Source of the DNA: CBDUMN01 sp965368335
GTDB taxonomy: Bacteria > Pseudomonadota > Alphaproteobacteria > Rhodospirillales > JAPHRK01
DNA: 20,619 bases
NCBI GenBank assembly: GCA_965368335.1
Contig: CBDUMN010000059.1
Coordinates: 1-20,619, forward strand
Direction of reading: 5' to 3'
Within the stretch, counting starts at the first letter, position 1. Each line of letters begins with the position of its first letter. Below, in pieces: positions 7,917 to 14,738 of the stretch. The position numbers were made by a program, and so were the translations under genes. Under the pieces are notes generated by a model. That model saw only the letters and a list, made by a program, of their open reading frames with translations. It did no database searches and had not been told where the DNA came from.

Positions 7917-8141
7917 ATGGCCGATCCGACCAAACTCATAGGGACGTCCCTTCAGCCGACCCACCGTCACCGAACGAGCTTTACCCAGGCCGAGGCGGTG
8001 AGTAAGCGTGCTGAAGTTACCGATTTCAAGCAGACGCCTAAAAACCATCAGGCGATCCAGCGACTCGACCAGACCCTCGAGTCGGGACAAGATTTGCGCG
8101 ACGATGTGCCGCGCGGCCACTACATCGACATTCTGGTTTAA
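7917..8141 (+). CDS. Small protein with C-terminal RGHYIDI motif, function unknown
   Basis: I do not recognise this 74-residue product. It is hydrophilic, His/Gln-containing in the first third, and ends in VPRGHYIDILV, with R66, G67, D71 and I72. That ending, together with the spacing of Q, D, E and G residues just before it, resembles the tail of the protein at 6832-7104. There is no good Shine-Dalgarno before the ATG. AGAGG at 7882-7886 is too far away, which lowers confidence in the exact start. The stop lies 14 bases from the convergent ftsY stop. Confidence 0.7.
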   Translation: MADPTKLIGTSLQPTHRHRTSFTQAEAVSKRAEVTDFKQTPKNHQAIQRLDQTLESGQDLRDDVPRGHYIDILV

Positions 8142-8155
8142 ACCCAAAAGGCTGT

Positions 8156-9094
8156 TTAAGCGTCCAGACCCATGAGGTTGCGGGCGAAAGCTTGTGCTTC
8201 GAATGGCTTGAGGTCGTCGATGCCTTCGCCCACACCGATAGCATGAACCGGTAGACCGAACTTGTCGGCCAGGGCGACCAGGACGCCGCCTTTTGCCGTT
8301 CCATCAAGCTTGGTCAGCACCAATCCGGTCACGTTGACCATGTTTTTAAACACCTCGACCTGACTATGAGCGTTTTGGCCGACGGTGGCGTCGAGCACCA
8401 GCAGGCAGTCGTGGGGTGCGCTTTCATCGAGCTTGCGAACGACCCGGATGACTTTTTCCAACTCGGCCATCAGATCCGATTTGTTTTGTAATCGCCCGGC
8501 GGTGTCGATCAGTAAAATATCGGTTCCTGCCGATTGGGCTTGTTCAATGGCGTCGTAGACCAGACCGGCGGCGTCGGCCCCGGTGTCGCGGGCGACCACG
8601 GGGCAATTATTGCGTTCGCCCCAGACCTTGAGTTGTTCGACGGCGGCGGCGCGGAAGGTATCGCCGGCGGCCAGCATGACCGTTTTTCCTTGTTCCTGGA
8701 ACTGCTTGGTCATCTTGCCGATTGTCGTGGTCTTGCCGCTGCCGTTGACCCCGCAGACCAGAATGATATGAGGCTTGTTGCCGCTATCGACGATGAGCGG
8801 CTTAGCGACCGGCTCCAAAATAGGGGCGATCTGTTCGGCGACGGCTTCACGGATTTCTTCAGGGCTGACTTCTTTGCCGAAACGGGTTTTGGCGACTTCT
8901 GCACTCACCCGCATGGCCGTTTCGACGCCGAGATCGCCGGTGATCAGAATTTCCTCCAGCTCTTCAACAGCCTCGCCATCCAGTTTGCGCTTGGTGAAAA
9001 GGTCGGTGATGCCGCCGGTCAATTTGTTCGAGGAGCGGGTTAGGCCCTCCTTGAGGCGCGTCATCCAGCCTTTTTTCGGCGTTTCTTCGGTCAT
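8156..9094 (-). CDS. ftsY: Signal recognition particle receptor FtsY
   Basis: FtsY is the membrane-associated SRP GTPase that pairs with Ffh to deliver ribosomes making membrane proteins to the Sec translocon. The 312 residues comprise a short basic N-terminus (no long acidic A domain as in E. coli), an N domain (about 30-100), and a G domain with GVNGSGKTT at 115-123, DTFRAA at 145-150, DTAGR at 197-201, TKLDG at 261-265 and GVGEGIDDL at 287-295. Its ATG overlaps the mtaB stop as ATGA, suggesting translational coupling. The partner gene ffh lies about 4.2 kb away on the other strand. The gene ends convergently with the small gene at 7917-8141, with no clear terminator between. Confidence 0.98.
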   Translation of the reverse strand: MTEETPKKGWMTRLKEGLTRSSNKLTGGITDLFTKRKLDGEAVEELEEILITGDLGVETAMRVSAEVAKTRFGKEVSPEEIREAVAEQIAPILEPVAKPLIVDSGNKPHIILVCGVNGSGKTTTIGKMTKQFQEQGKTVMLAAGDTFRAAAVEQLKVWGERNNCPVVARDTGADAAGLVYDAIEQAQSAGTDILLIDTAGRLQNKSDLMAELEKVIRVVRKLDESAPHDCLLVLDATVGQNAHSQVEVFKNMVNVTGLVLTKLDGTAKGGVLVALADKFGLPVHAIGVGEGIDDLKPFEAQAFARNLMGLDA

Positions 9095-10353
9095 TCGTCT
9101 CTCGTTCCCAATAAAGTTTCCCCGTCCAGGCCGGTCAGGCGGACCGGCACAATGGACCCCGGTTCGGCGTTTTCGTCAAGCCGGACCCGAACATAGTGCT
9201 CACAAAGGCCTTCGTTTTCTTTTTCAATTAATACCCTGGCCCGGCTGCCGATGCGGGATTGCGCATAGGCGTTAAAGGCTTGATCGCCGACCGCTCGGAT
9301 TTTTGCCGCCCGCTCTTTGCGCAGATCGCCGGGGAGGTCCGGCATTTTTGCCGCCGGAGTGCCGGGGCGGCTCGAATATGGAAAGACATGCAGAAAGGTT
9401 AGGCCGCAGTCCTCAACCAACCGGAGGGAATTTTCAAACATCTCTTCGGTTTCCGTGGGAAAACCGGCGATCAGGTCTGCGCCGAACACCAGGTCGTCAC
9501 GGTTGGCCCGCAACCGCTCGCAAAGTTCGATGGCCTGCGCGCGGGTATGCCGCCGTTTCATCCGTTTCAAAATCATATCGTCCCCGGCCTGGAGACTCAG
9601 ATGGATATGCGGCATCAAGCGCGCCTCGTTAATGATGGCGTCAAACAAGTCTTGATCCACGGCGGCCGGGTCGAGTGACGAAAGACGCAGGCGCTCCAAA
9701 TTCGGCACAGAGGTGAGCAACTTTTTGACCATCTGCCCGAGAGTCGGGCGGTTCGGAAGATCGGCGCCATAGCTGGTCAGGTCGACGCCGCTCAAAACCA
9801 CTTCCTTGAAACCGCCCTCAACTAGAGCGCGGACCTGTTTGGTAATGCCTTCGGCGGATAGGCTTCGGTTGGGGCCGCGCCCGAAGGGAATGATGCAGAA
9901 GGTGCAGCGGTGGTCGCAGCCCTGTTGAACCTGGACGAAGGCGCGCGCCCGGTTGCCGAAACCGCCGATCAGGTGATGGGCGGTCTCCTTGGCATTCATA
10001 ATATCGGTGACGTCGACCGGCGTGGCGTCTTCTGCGGCCGCCGGGGTGAAGCGGAAGCTTTCGGCCTGCATCTTTTCCCGGTTGCCCAAGACTCGATTCA
10101 CTTCGGGCATGGCGGCGAAATTGTCCGGATGGATTTGGGCTGCGCAACCGGTAACGATGATCGTTGCTCCGGGGTTTTCGCGCCGTAGCCGCCGGATGGT
10201 CTGGCGGGCTTGGCGCTCGGCCTCGCCGGTTACGGCGCAGGTGTTGATGACAATGGCGTCCTCAAGACCTGCGCTTTCGGCATGGTCGCGCATGACTTCC
10301 GATTCATAGGTATTGAGGCGGCAGCCCAGAGTGACGATGCGGGTTTCACTCAT
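9091..10353 (-). CDS. mtaB: tRNA t6A37 methylthiotransferase MtaB
   Basis: MtaB is a radical-SAM enzyme that adds a methylthio group to N6-threonylcarbamoyladenosine at position 37 of tRNAs reading ANN codons. The 420-residue product shows the UPF0004 N-terminal domain with cluster cysteines C11, C39 and C70 (LGCRLN, NTCAVT, TGCAAQ). The radical-SAM CxxxCxxC follows at C146, C150 and C153 in GCDHRCTFC. The GFPTETEE and FPYSSRPGTPA segments come next, and the end is TRAM-like. The initial LGCRLNTYESE distinguishes MtaB from MiaB and RimO. It starts 4 bases after the dapF stop and overlaps ftsY, so it belongs to one transcript with both. Confidence 0.96.
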   Translation of the reverse strand: MSETRIVTLGCRLNTYESEVMRDHAESAGLEDAIVINTCAVTGEAERQARQTIRRLRRENPGATIIVTGCAAQIHPDNFAAMPEVNRVLGNREKMQAESFRFTPAAAEDATPVDVTDIMNAKETAHHLIGGFGNRARAFVQVQQGCDHRCTFCIIPFGRGPNRSLSAEGITKQVRALVEGGFKEVVLSGVDLTSYGADLPNRPTLGQMVKKLLTSVPNLERLRLSSLDPAAVDQDLFDAIINEARLMPHIHLSLQAGDDMILKRMKRRHTRAQAIELCERLRANRDDLVFGADLIAGFPTETEEMFENSLRLVEDCGLTFLHVFPYSSRPGTPAAKMPDLPGDLRKERAAKIRAVGDQAFNAYAQSRIGSRARVLIEKENEGLCEHYVRVRLDENAEPGSIVPVRLTGLDGETLLGTRDE

Positions 10354-10357
10354 CGGC

Positions 10358-11191
10358 TTATCCCAACAGGGACGGGTCGAGCACGCCCGTGTAACTCCGC
10401 GCTACGGGGCCGGTCATCTGAACGTGGTTGTCGGGCATCCACTCGATTTCCAATGGCCCGCCATCGAGAATAACTTCGGCTTTGCGGCCAGTGAGTTTGC
10501 GTCGGGCTGCTGCAATAAGGGAGGCGCAAGCCCCGGTTCCGCAAGCGCGTGTGATGCCCACGCCTCGCTCCCAGACCCGCATGCGCAGGCGGTCGTCGGC
10601 CAACACCTGGACGACTTCCACGTTGATCCGCTCAGGAAACATGTCGTGGGTTTCAACTTGCGGCCCCCAGCGTTCCAGATCGATGGCTTCTACGTTGTCG
10701 ACAAAAAAGACGGCGTGTGGATTGCCGACGTTGACAGCCACCGGGTTGGTCAGCGGCCCAATTTCCAAGGGCAGGCTCCCCGTATCGACCGCGTCGGCCA
10801 GTGGAATTTCCCGCCAGTCGAGGCGCACCAGTCCCATATCGACCGAAATGCGTCCGTCTGCGGTGGGGTGGGCATCGAGCAGGCCGACGACCGTTTCAAT
10901 CACCGTATGGTCTTTTCCCGTCTGCTCCATGACCAGATCGGCAATGCAGCGGGTGGCGTTGCCGCAGGCCTCAACTTCCGATCCGTCGGCGTTGAGGATG
11001 CGCATGAAGACGTCGGCATGAGTGTCTTTGGCCGGTTCCATGATAATGAACTGATCGCAGCCGACGCCGGTTTTACGGTCGGCGATGGCGCGGATTTGTT
11101 CCGAGGCGAGCGACATCCCCGTTTCGCGGGTGTCGAGAACCACGAAATCGTTGCCCAGGCCATGCATTTTAACAAACCGGTGTTCCATCAT
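10358..11191 (-). CDS. dapF: Diaminopimelate epimerase
   Basis: DapF converts LL- to meso-diaminopimelate without cofactor, supplying lysine and peptidoglycan synthesis in the cytoplasm. The 277-residue length is typical. The two catalytic cysteines are visible: C76 in EACGNATRC and C217 in RACGTGACAS. The N-terminal KMHGLGNDFVVLD and the substrate-contact segments NPH and ERG are also present. The start is one of two adjacent ATG codons (11191 or 11188); neither has a strong Shine-Dalgarno. It lies 39 bases after the Fe-S gene and 4 bases before mtaB on the same strand. Confidence 0.97.
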   Translation of the reverse strand: MMEHRFVKMHGLGNDFVVLDTRETGMSLASEQIRAIADRKTGVGCDQFIIMEPAKDTHADVFMRILNADGSEVEACGNATRCIADLVMEQTGKDHTVIETVVGLLDAHPTADGRISVDMGLVRLDWREIPLADAVDTGSLPLEIGPLTNPVAVNVGNPHAVFFVDNVEAIDLERWGPQVETHDMFPERINVEVVQVLADDRLRMRVWERGVGITRACGTGACASLIAAARRKLTGRKAEVILDGGPLEIEWMPDNHVQMTGPVARSYTGVLDPSLLG

Positions 11192-11230
11192 AGGCCCTAC
11201 ATAGGGGTGGGGTAGGCTTGGAGTCCAGCC

Positions 11231-11914
11231 CTAACCGTTGTTCCGCACGAACTTTTCCATGTGAAACTGCGCTTGCTCTGGGGCATAGGCGTATTTTTGG
11301 CCAATCGGGCAGGCGTGTCGCGCTGCACAGCCCAGCGCCATACACTCGGCCTGATCCTCCCCTTTTAAATGCGATACGCAGGCCGGAACGTCATAGCTCC
11401 CTTTGTCAAAAGCTCCGGCGGGGCAGGCCGTAAGGCAAGGCTTATCCTCACAGGTTTCACAGGGACAAGGCGTTTCCGGTTGTTTTGGGAGGGTCATTTC
11501 TTGATCGAAGAGAAATGCGCCGCGGTAGGCATGCCAAAGCCCGAAAACGGGATGAATAAGAGGGCCGACCGGAGACGGGTAAACCGGTTCGCATCGTTGG
11601 GCCCAACGTTGAAAGGGATGGTAAGGCGGCCCCTCGAAGGGAAAGAGAGGCTGCGCGCCAAAGATATCGGCAAAGCCGGTGAGGGTCTCTTTTGTCCAGG
11701 CGTCCATGGGGTTGGAGCCATTGGTTCCGGCTGCGGCGAAATGCCGCCAGAAAGCGGAACCTGCGTTACCAATCATGACGAGCGTTTCGGCAGATCTGCC
11801 GAGATCGGCTTGATCTTGCTGCGTAATCTGAAAACCACCCCGGAGGATGAAACCTTGGGAGGTCAGGGCATCGCGAAGTTCTTGATATAGGCTCATGGGA
11901 CTACTTTGCCCCAT
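11231..11914 (-). CDS. 4Fe-4S cluster protein of unknown function
   Basis: The 227-residue product has a cysteine-rich C-terminal third: C150, C152, C155, C160, C164, C179, C191, C196 and C202. The spacing C152-x2-C155-x4-C160-x3-C164-P is ferredoxin-like and resembles the cluster region of epoxyqueuosine reductase QueG, though the rest is not QueG. Residues 100-137 contain GPLIHPVFGLWHAYRGAFLF, reminiscent of the HPxxGxWxAxRG region of MMACHC-type cobalamin-binding flavoproteins; this is a visual resemblance only. No signal peptide or membrane segment was seen. The ATG at 11914 has AAAAGG just upstream; the in-frame ATG at 11896 has none. It starts 18 bases after the upstream XRE gene, so the two are likely co-transcribed. 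Confidence 0.85.
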   Translation of the reverse strand: MGQSSPMSLYQELRDALTSQGFILRGGFQITQQDQADLGRSAETLVMIGNAGSAFWRHFAAAGTNGSNPMDAWTKETLTGFADIFGAQPLFPFEGPPYHPFQRWAQRCEPVYPSPVGPLIHPVFGLWHAYRGAFLFDQEMTLPKQPETPCPCETCEDKPCLTACPAGAFDKGSYDVPACVSHLKGEDQAECMALGCAARHACPIGQKYAYAPEQAQFHMEKFVRNNG

Positions 11915-11932
11915 GAGGCCTTTTAGTAAAAG

Positions 11933-12331
11933 TCAGATGCACGATTTCGCCGTTGCTTTAATGATCTCAAGGACATTGCGGCGAGTCGCCGGGTCTTTGA
12001 TCGCCATGAAATTGCGGATCAAATTTTCCGCTTCGTCGATATCTTTGGGGTCTGGTGGGGATGGCATGTCGGGGAGCGGACCGTCTTTCGCTTTCAAGGC
12101 CGCATAAAAGGCGTCGATGGAAACGTTTAAACGTTTGGCGGCTCGGTAAAGTTCGGCTGCAGTGATTTTGCTTGTTCCTGCTTCGATTCCCTTGATCCGA
12201 TTTTCTCCAATGCCCAGGCATTGAGCCAATTCCGCTTTTGTCACCCCTAATTCCACGCGCCTGCTGTGGAGGCTTGCGCCGATGCTGAAGTCGATATTTT
12301 TCCTGGTTTCACTCTGCTCGCCGGTTGTCAT
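11933..12331 (-). CDS. XRE-family transcriptional regulator 1
   Basis: The 132-residue DNA-binding protein has a helix-turn-helix of the Cro/C1 (XRE) type at about residues 16-75, with GVTKAELAQCLGIGENRIKGIEAG as the core. A proline-rich linker and a helical tail, EAENLIRNFMAIKDPATRRN, follow. The tail resembles that of the regulator at 12507-12941, so the two are paralogues. I chose the ATG at 12331 (GGGGA nine bases upstream) over a TTG at 12364 that would add an atypical N-terminus. A perfect 8-bp inverted repeat lies 36-55 bases upstream and is a likely autoregulatory operator. The Fe-S gene and dapF follow closely on the same strand, so this regulator may control them. Confidence 0.9.
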   Translation of the reverse strand: MTTGEQSETRKNIDFSIGASLHSRRVELGVTKAELAQCLGIGENRIKGIEAGTSKITAAELYRAAKRLNVSIDAFYAALKAKDGPLPDMPSPPDPKDIDEAENLIRNFMAIKDPATRRNVLEIIKATAKSCI

Positions 12332-12366
12332 TTGATGATTCCCCAGACAGTAATACACTAACAAGG

Positions 12367-12386
12367 TGCATCAAAATATTGATGCA
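12367..12386. promoter_or_regulatory. Candidate operator, 20-bp inverted repeat upstream of XRE regulator 1
   Basis: TGCATCAAAATATTGATGCA has two perfect 8-bp arms (TGCATCAA and TTGATGCA) around a 4-base spacer. It sits just upstream of the regulator's start, where the DNA is AT-rich, and fits the size of sites bound by XRE dimers. The -10 and -35 elements are not unambiguous here. Confidence 0.6.
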
Positions 12387-12457
12387 TACTTATGGTATAT
12401 ATCAGGAGGGCCGTTTGGCAAAGGGGAATGGTGGGGAGAGGAGGGGTTTGCCATAAA

Positions 12458-12487
12458 AAAACGGCGCCTCGATTTGGGCGCCGTTTT
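12458..12487 (-). terminator. Rho-independent terminator of XRE regulator 2
   Basis: A perfect 11-bp stem (12458-12468 with 12477-12487, core ACGGCGCC/GGCGCCGT) has an 8-base loop. Read on the minus strand it is followed by a run of T residues. It lies 20 bases after the regulator's stop at 12507. Because A and T runs flank both sides, it could also work weakly on the plus strand. Confidence 0.9.
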
Positions 12488-12506
12488 CTAAAATTCGGAA
12501 ACTTTG

Positions 12507-12941
12507 TTAGCCGGTAAAGGCGTCGGCCAGGGACTTGACCAACTGGGAAATCCTCTTTCGCACAGTTTCATCGACAATGGCGAAGTAATTGTGCGTCAGT
12601 TCAATGGCTTCCTTGGAGGTCAGCGGATCGTGCTCGAAGGTTTCGGGCGGTTGATCCGACAGGCCGGGGCCTTTTCCTTTTTCGTGAGCCCAGGCGGATT
12701 CAGGCATGTCTTGGAAGAAGTAGCTGACTTCAACGCCGAGAGTCCTGGAGATTTTGTATAGATTGCTTGCGCCGATACGGTTGGCGCCGTTTTCGTATTT
12801 TTGAATTTGTTGGAACGTTACCCCAATGGCTTCGCCCAGTTTGGTTTGGCTCATCCGTAACCCCAAGCGGCGGCCCCGCACGCGCGACCCGACATACTTA
12901 TCGATAGGGTCTGGTGAGCTTCTTCCCACGCGTCTACTCAT
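12507..12941 (-). CDS. XRE-family transcriptional regulator 2, alphaproteobacterial PraR-like type
   Basis: The 144-residue regulator has its helix-turn-helix at about residues 17-80: VRGRRLGLRMSQTKLGEAIG followed by VTFQQIQKYENGANRIGAS. This is the signature of a widespread alphaproteobacterial group that includes PraR. The C-terminal tail EAIELTHNYFAIVDETVRKR is shared in pattern with the regulator at 11933-12331. The start is decided by the ribosome site: AAGAAGG directly abuts an ATG at 12950 but is 9 bases from the ATG at 12941, so 12941 is preferred. An 18-bp palindrome overlaps its promoter, suggesting autorepression, and a strong terminator closes the gene as a single unit. Such regulators control motility, biofilm or quorum functions in relatives; the targets here are unknown. 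Confidence 0.93.
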   Translation of the reverse strand: MSRRVGRSSPDPIDKYVGSRVRGRRLGLRMSQTKLGEAIGVTFQQIQKYENGANRIGASNLYKISRTLGVEVSYFFQDMPESAWAHEKGKGPGLSDQPPETFEHDPLTSKEAIELTHNYFAIVDETVRKRISQLVKSLADAFTG

Positions 12942-13044
12942 TTTTAACATCCTTCTTACGGTCGTCGGTGGTTCCGCTTCTTTTTGAAGCTTATTTTTCG
13001 TAGGTCGGTCCCGTTTCGGCCCGGTTCAAGCAAAAGCCCTAGCA

Positions 13045-13062
13045 TGATTACTATAGTAATCA
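13045..13062. promoter_or_regulatory. Candidate operator, 18-bp perfect palindrome
   Basis: TGATTACTATAGTAATCA equals its own reverse complement over all 18 bases. It covers the -10 hexamer of the minus-strand promoter of XRE regulator 2, the classical place for an autorepressor site. Confidence 0.75.
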
Positions 13063-13077
13063 CATAAAACTATTCAA
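13050..13077 (-). promoter_or_regulatory. Promoter of XRE regulator 2
   Basis: On the minus strand TTGAAT (complement of 13072-13077) and TATAGT (complement of 13050-13055) are 16 bases apart. The predicted start near 13043 leaves a leader of about 100 bases before the ATG at 12941. Confidence 0.55.
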
Positions 13078-13141
13078 AATTGCAATAAGTTTGAATCACA
13101 AGGGGCATTCGAAACGTCTTATTGAGCGTTTGGAACAGTTG

Positions 13142-13170
13142 TTGACATGGAAGCCGGGGAAGCATAAAGT
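13142..13170 (+). promoter_or_regulatory. Strong sigma70-type promoter upstream of ffh
   Basis: A consensus TTGACA (13142-13147) is followed after exactly 17 bases by TAAAGT (13165-13170). Transcription would begin near 13177. It would pass through the terminator-like hairpin at 13211-13246 before reaching ffh at 13288. Confidence 0.7.
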
Positions 13171-13176
13171 CCGCGC

Positions 13177-13246
13177 CGCTACGCAAGCGCTCTTGGTTTT
13201 TCGAGGGTGCCGCCAGTCCGCGAGGGTTCGCGCACTGGCGTTTTTT
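13177..13246 (+). ncRNA. Candidate short leader RNA or sRNA upstream of ffh
   Basis: The start is inferred from the promoter at 13142-13170 and the end from the terminator hairpin at 13211-13246, giving an RNA of about 70 bases. It contains no convincing open reading frame and lacks the conserved GGAAGGAAGC core expected of a 4.5S-type SRP RNA. The closeness to ffh suggests an attenuated leader or a small RNA released from it. I recall that a structured RNA linked to ffh has been described in Alphaproteobacteria, but could not compare it here. Confidence 0.55.
13211..13246 (+). terminator. Intrinsic terminator or attenuator between promoter and ffh
   Basis: The arms at 13211-13223 and 13228-13240 pair in 12 of 13 positions (single C-C mismatch at 13218/13233), with a 4-base GGGT loop. 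TTTTTT follows at 13241-13246. Only 41 bases separate it from the ffh ATG. Confidence 0.85.
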
Positions 13247-13287
13247 GCTTGTTAACGGTTGTTTTTTGACCAGGGAAAAGCGGACGC

Positions 13288-14670
13288 ATGTTCGAGAATT
13301 TGACAGATCGCCTCGGTGATGTTTTTGAGCGCCTCAAGAAAAAGGGTGCGCTTAAAGAAGCCGATGTCGATGCCGCGCTGCGCGAAGTGCGGGTGGCTCT
13401 GCTCGAGGCCGATGTCGCCCTGCCCGTGGTCAAGGACTTCGTCGCTGCGGTCAAAGAGAAGGCTGTCGGTCAAGAAGTGATCAAGAGCGTCACGCCGGGC
13501 CAGATGGTGGTCAAGATCGTTCACGATCAGTTGGCTGAAACCCTGGGTGACGAACGATCCGAACTAAACTTGGCGACGACCCCGCCGGCGGCCATCCTGA
13601 TGGTCGGCCTTCAGGGGTCCGGTAAGACGACCAGTTCCGCCAAGTTGGCCCTGCGTCTTAAGGATAAGCAGAAAAAGAAAGTCCTGATGGCTTCGCTCGA
13701 TATCTATCGCCCGGCTGCGCAGCAGCAGTTGGAGGTATTGGGTAAGCAAGCCGAGGTCGATACCCTGCCGATCATTTTCGGCGAACAGCCCGTCGCCATC
13801 ACCAAGCGCGCCATGGAGACTGGCCGCCTTGAAGGCTACGACGTGGTGGTCCTCGATACGGCGGGCCGTCTGCATATCGATACCCAGTTGATGGCCGAAG
13901 TGGCCCAGGTGCGCGATGTGGCCAAGCCCATCGAGACCCTGCTGGTGACCGACGCCATGACCGGCCAGGACGCCGTGACGGTGGCTAAAGAGTTCAATGA
14001 AAAGGTTGGCGTGACCGGTATCGTCCTGACCCGTGTGGATGGCGATGCGCGCGGCGGCGCGGCCCTTTCGATGAAACAAATTGCCGATGCGCCCATCAAA
14101 TTCATGGGGATTGGCGAAAAGATCGATGAATTCGAGCCGTTCCACGCCGAACGGATCGCCGGTCGCATCCTCGGCATGGGCGACGTGGTTTCGCTGGTCG
14201 AGAAGGCGTCCGAAACCATCGAGAAGGAAGAGGCCGAGAAGCTCGCCAAGAAGGTGATGAAGGGGCAGTTCACCCTGGAAGACCTACTCAGTCAGCTTCG
14301 CCAGATCCGTAAGATGGGCGACCTGAAAGGCCTGATGGGCATGTTGCCGGGTGTCGGCAAGATGAAGAAGCAGATGGAAGAGGCCAACGTGGACGACAGT
14401 ATGATCGCCCGCCAGGAAGCCATCATCCTCTCCATGACCGTCAAGGAACGCCAGAACCCGAAAGTGATTAACGCCTCGCGGCGCAAGCGCATCGCCGCAG
14501 GCTCGGGCACCACGGTGCCGGAAGTCAATCGGTTACTCAAACAGCATAAGCAGATGAGTTCCGTAATGAAGAAAGTAGGCAAGATGGGGAAGAAAAGCTT
14601 CCTTCGCTCCGGCGGCTTGCCTCCAGGAATGATGCCGCCGGGCGGGATGCCGCCGGGCGGGTTCGGATGA
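13288..14670 (+). CDS. ffh: Signal recognition particle protein Ffh
   Basis: Ffh (SRP54) binds signal sequences on nascent membrane proteins and, with 4.5S RNA, docks with FtsY. The 460 residues have the normal length. The N domain (1-95) is followed by the G domain with GLQGSGKT at 107-114, DIYRP at 138-142, DTAGR at 190-194, TRVDGD at 248-253 and GIGEKIDEFEPF at 274-285. The Met-rich M domain follows from about 297, including the RNA-binding RRKRIAAGSGTTVPEVN at 398-414. The tail is Pro/Gly/Met-rich (GMMPPGGMPPGG). AGGGA lies 11 bases before the ATG. Expression probably depends on reading through the upstream hairpin at 13211-13246. It starts the ffh-rpsP-rimM-trmD-rplS run. Confidence 0.98.
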   Translation: MFENLTDRLGDVFERLKKKGALKEADVDAALREVRVALLEADVALPVVKDFVAAVKEKAVGQEVIKSVTPGQMVVKIVHDQLAETLGDERSELNLATTPPAAILMVGLQGSGKTTSSAKLALRLKDKQKKKVLMASLDIYRPAAQQQLEVLGKQAEVDTLPIIFGEQPVAITKRAMETGRLEGYDVVVLDTAGRLHIDTQLMAEVAQVRDVAKPIETLLVTDAMTGQDAVTVAKEFNEKVGVTGIVLTRVDGDARGGAALSMKQIADAPIKFMGIGEKIDEFEPFHAERIAGRILGMGDVVSLVEKASETIEKEEAEKLAKKVMKGQFTLEDLLSQLRQIRKMGDLKGLMGMLPGVGKMKKQMEEANVDDSMIARQEAIILSMTVKERQNPKVINASRRKRIAAGSGTTVPEVNRLLKQHKQMSSVMKKVGKMGKKSFLRSGGLPPGMMPPGGMPPGGFG

Positions 14671-14738
14671 GTTGCATGACCCGATGTTGGGCTCATGGAT
14701 TTAGTTTTAACCACTGATACGAAAGACGTTAGACAACA

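Larger units (their letters stand above)
12942..13287. other. Gene-free regulatory interval between XRE regulator 2 and ffh
   Basis: This 346-base stretch separates divergently transcribed genes. From left to right it holds the XRE leader, the 18-bp palindrome over the XRE promoter, an AT-rich section (about 13060-13135) with no recognised feature, the ffh-proximal promoter, the short leader RNA and its terminator. No coding region is supported in it. Confidence 0.8.

Noticed and set aside
8135..8144. The palindrome GGTTTAAACC between the small gene and ftsY as a terminator
   Set aside because: It is a 10-base self-complementary stretch with no loop, and there is no T-run on either strand.
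13142..13250. The short RNA before ffh as the 4.5S SRP RNA gene
   Set aside because: The conserved GGAAGGAAGC-type core of bacterial SRP RNA is absent; only the neighbourhood suggested it.
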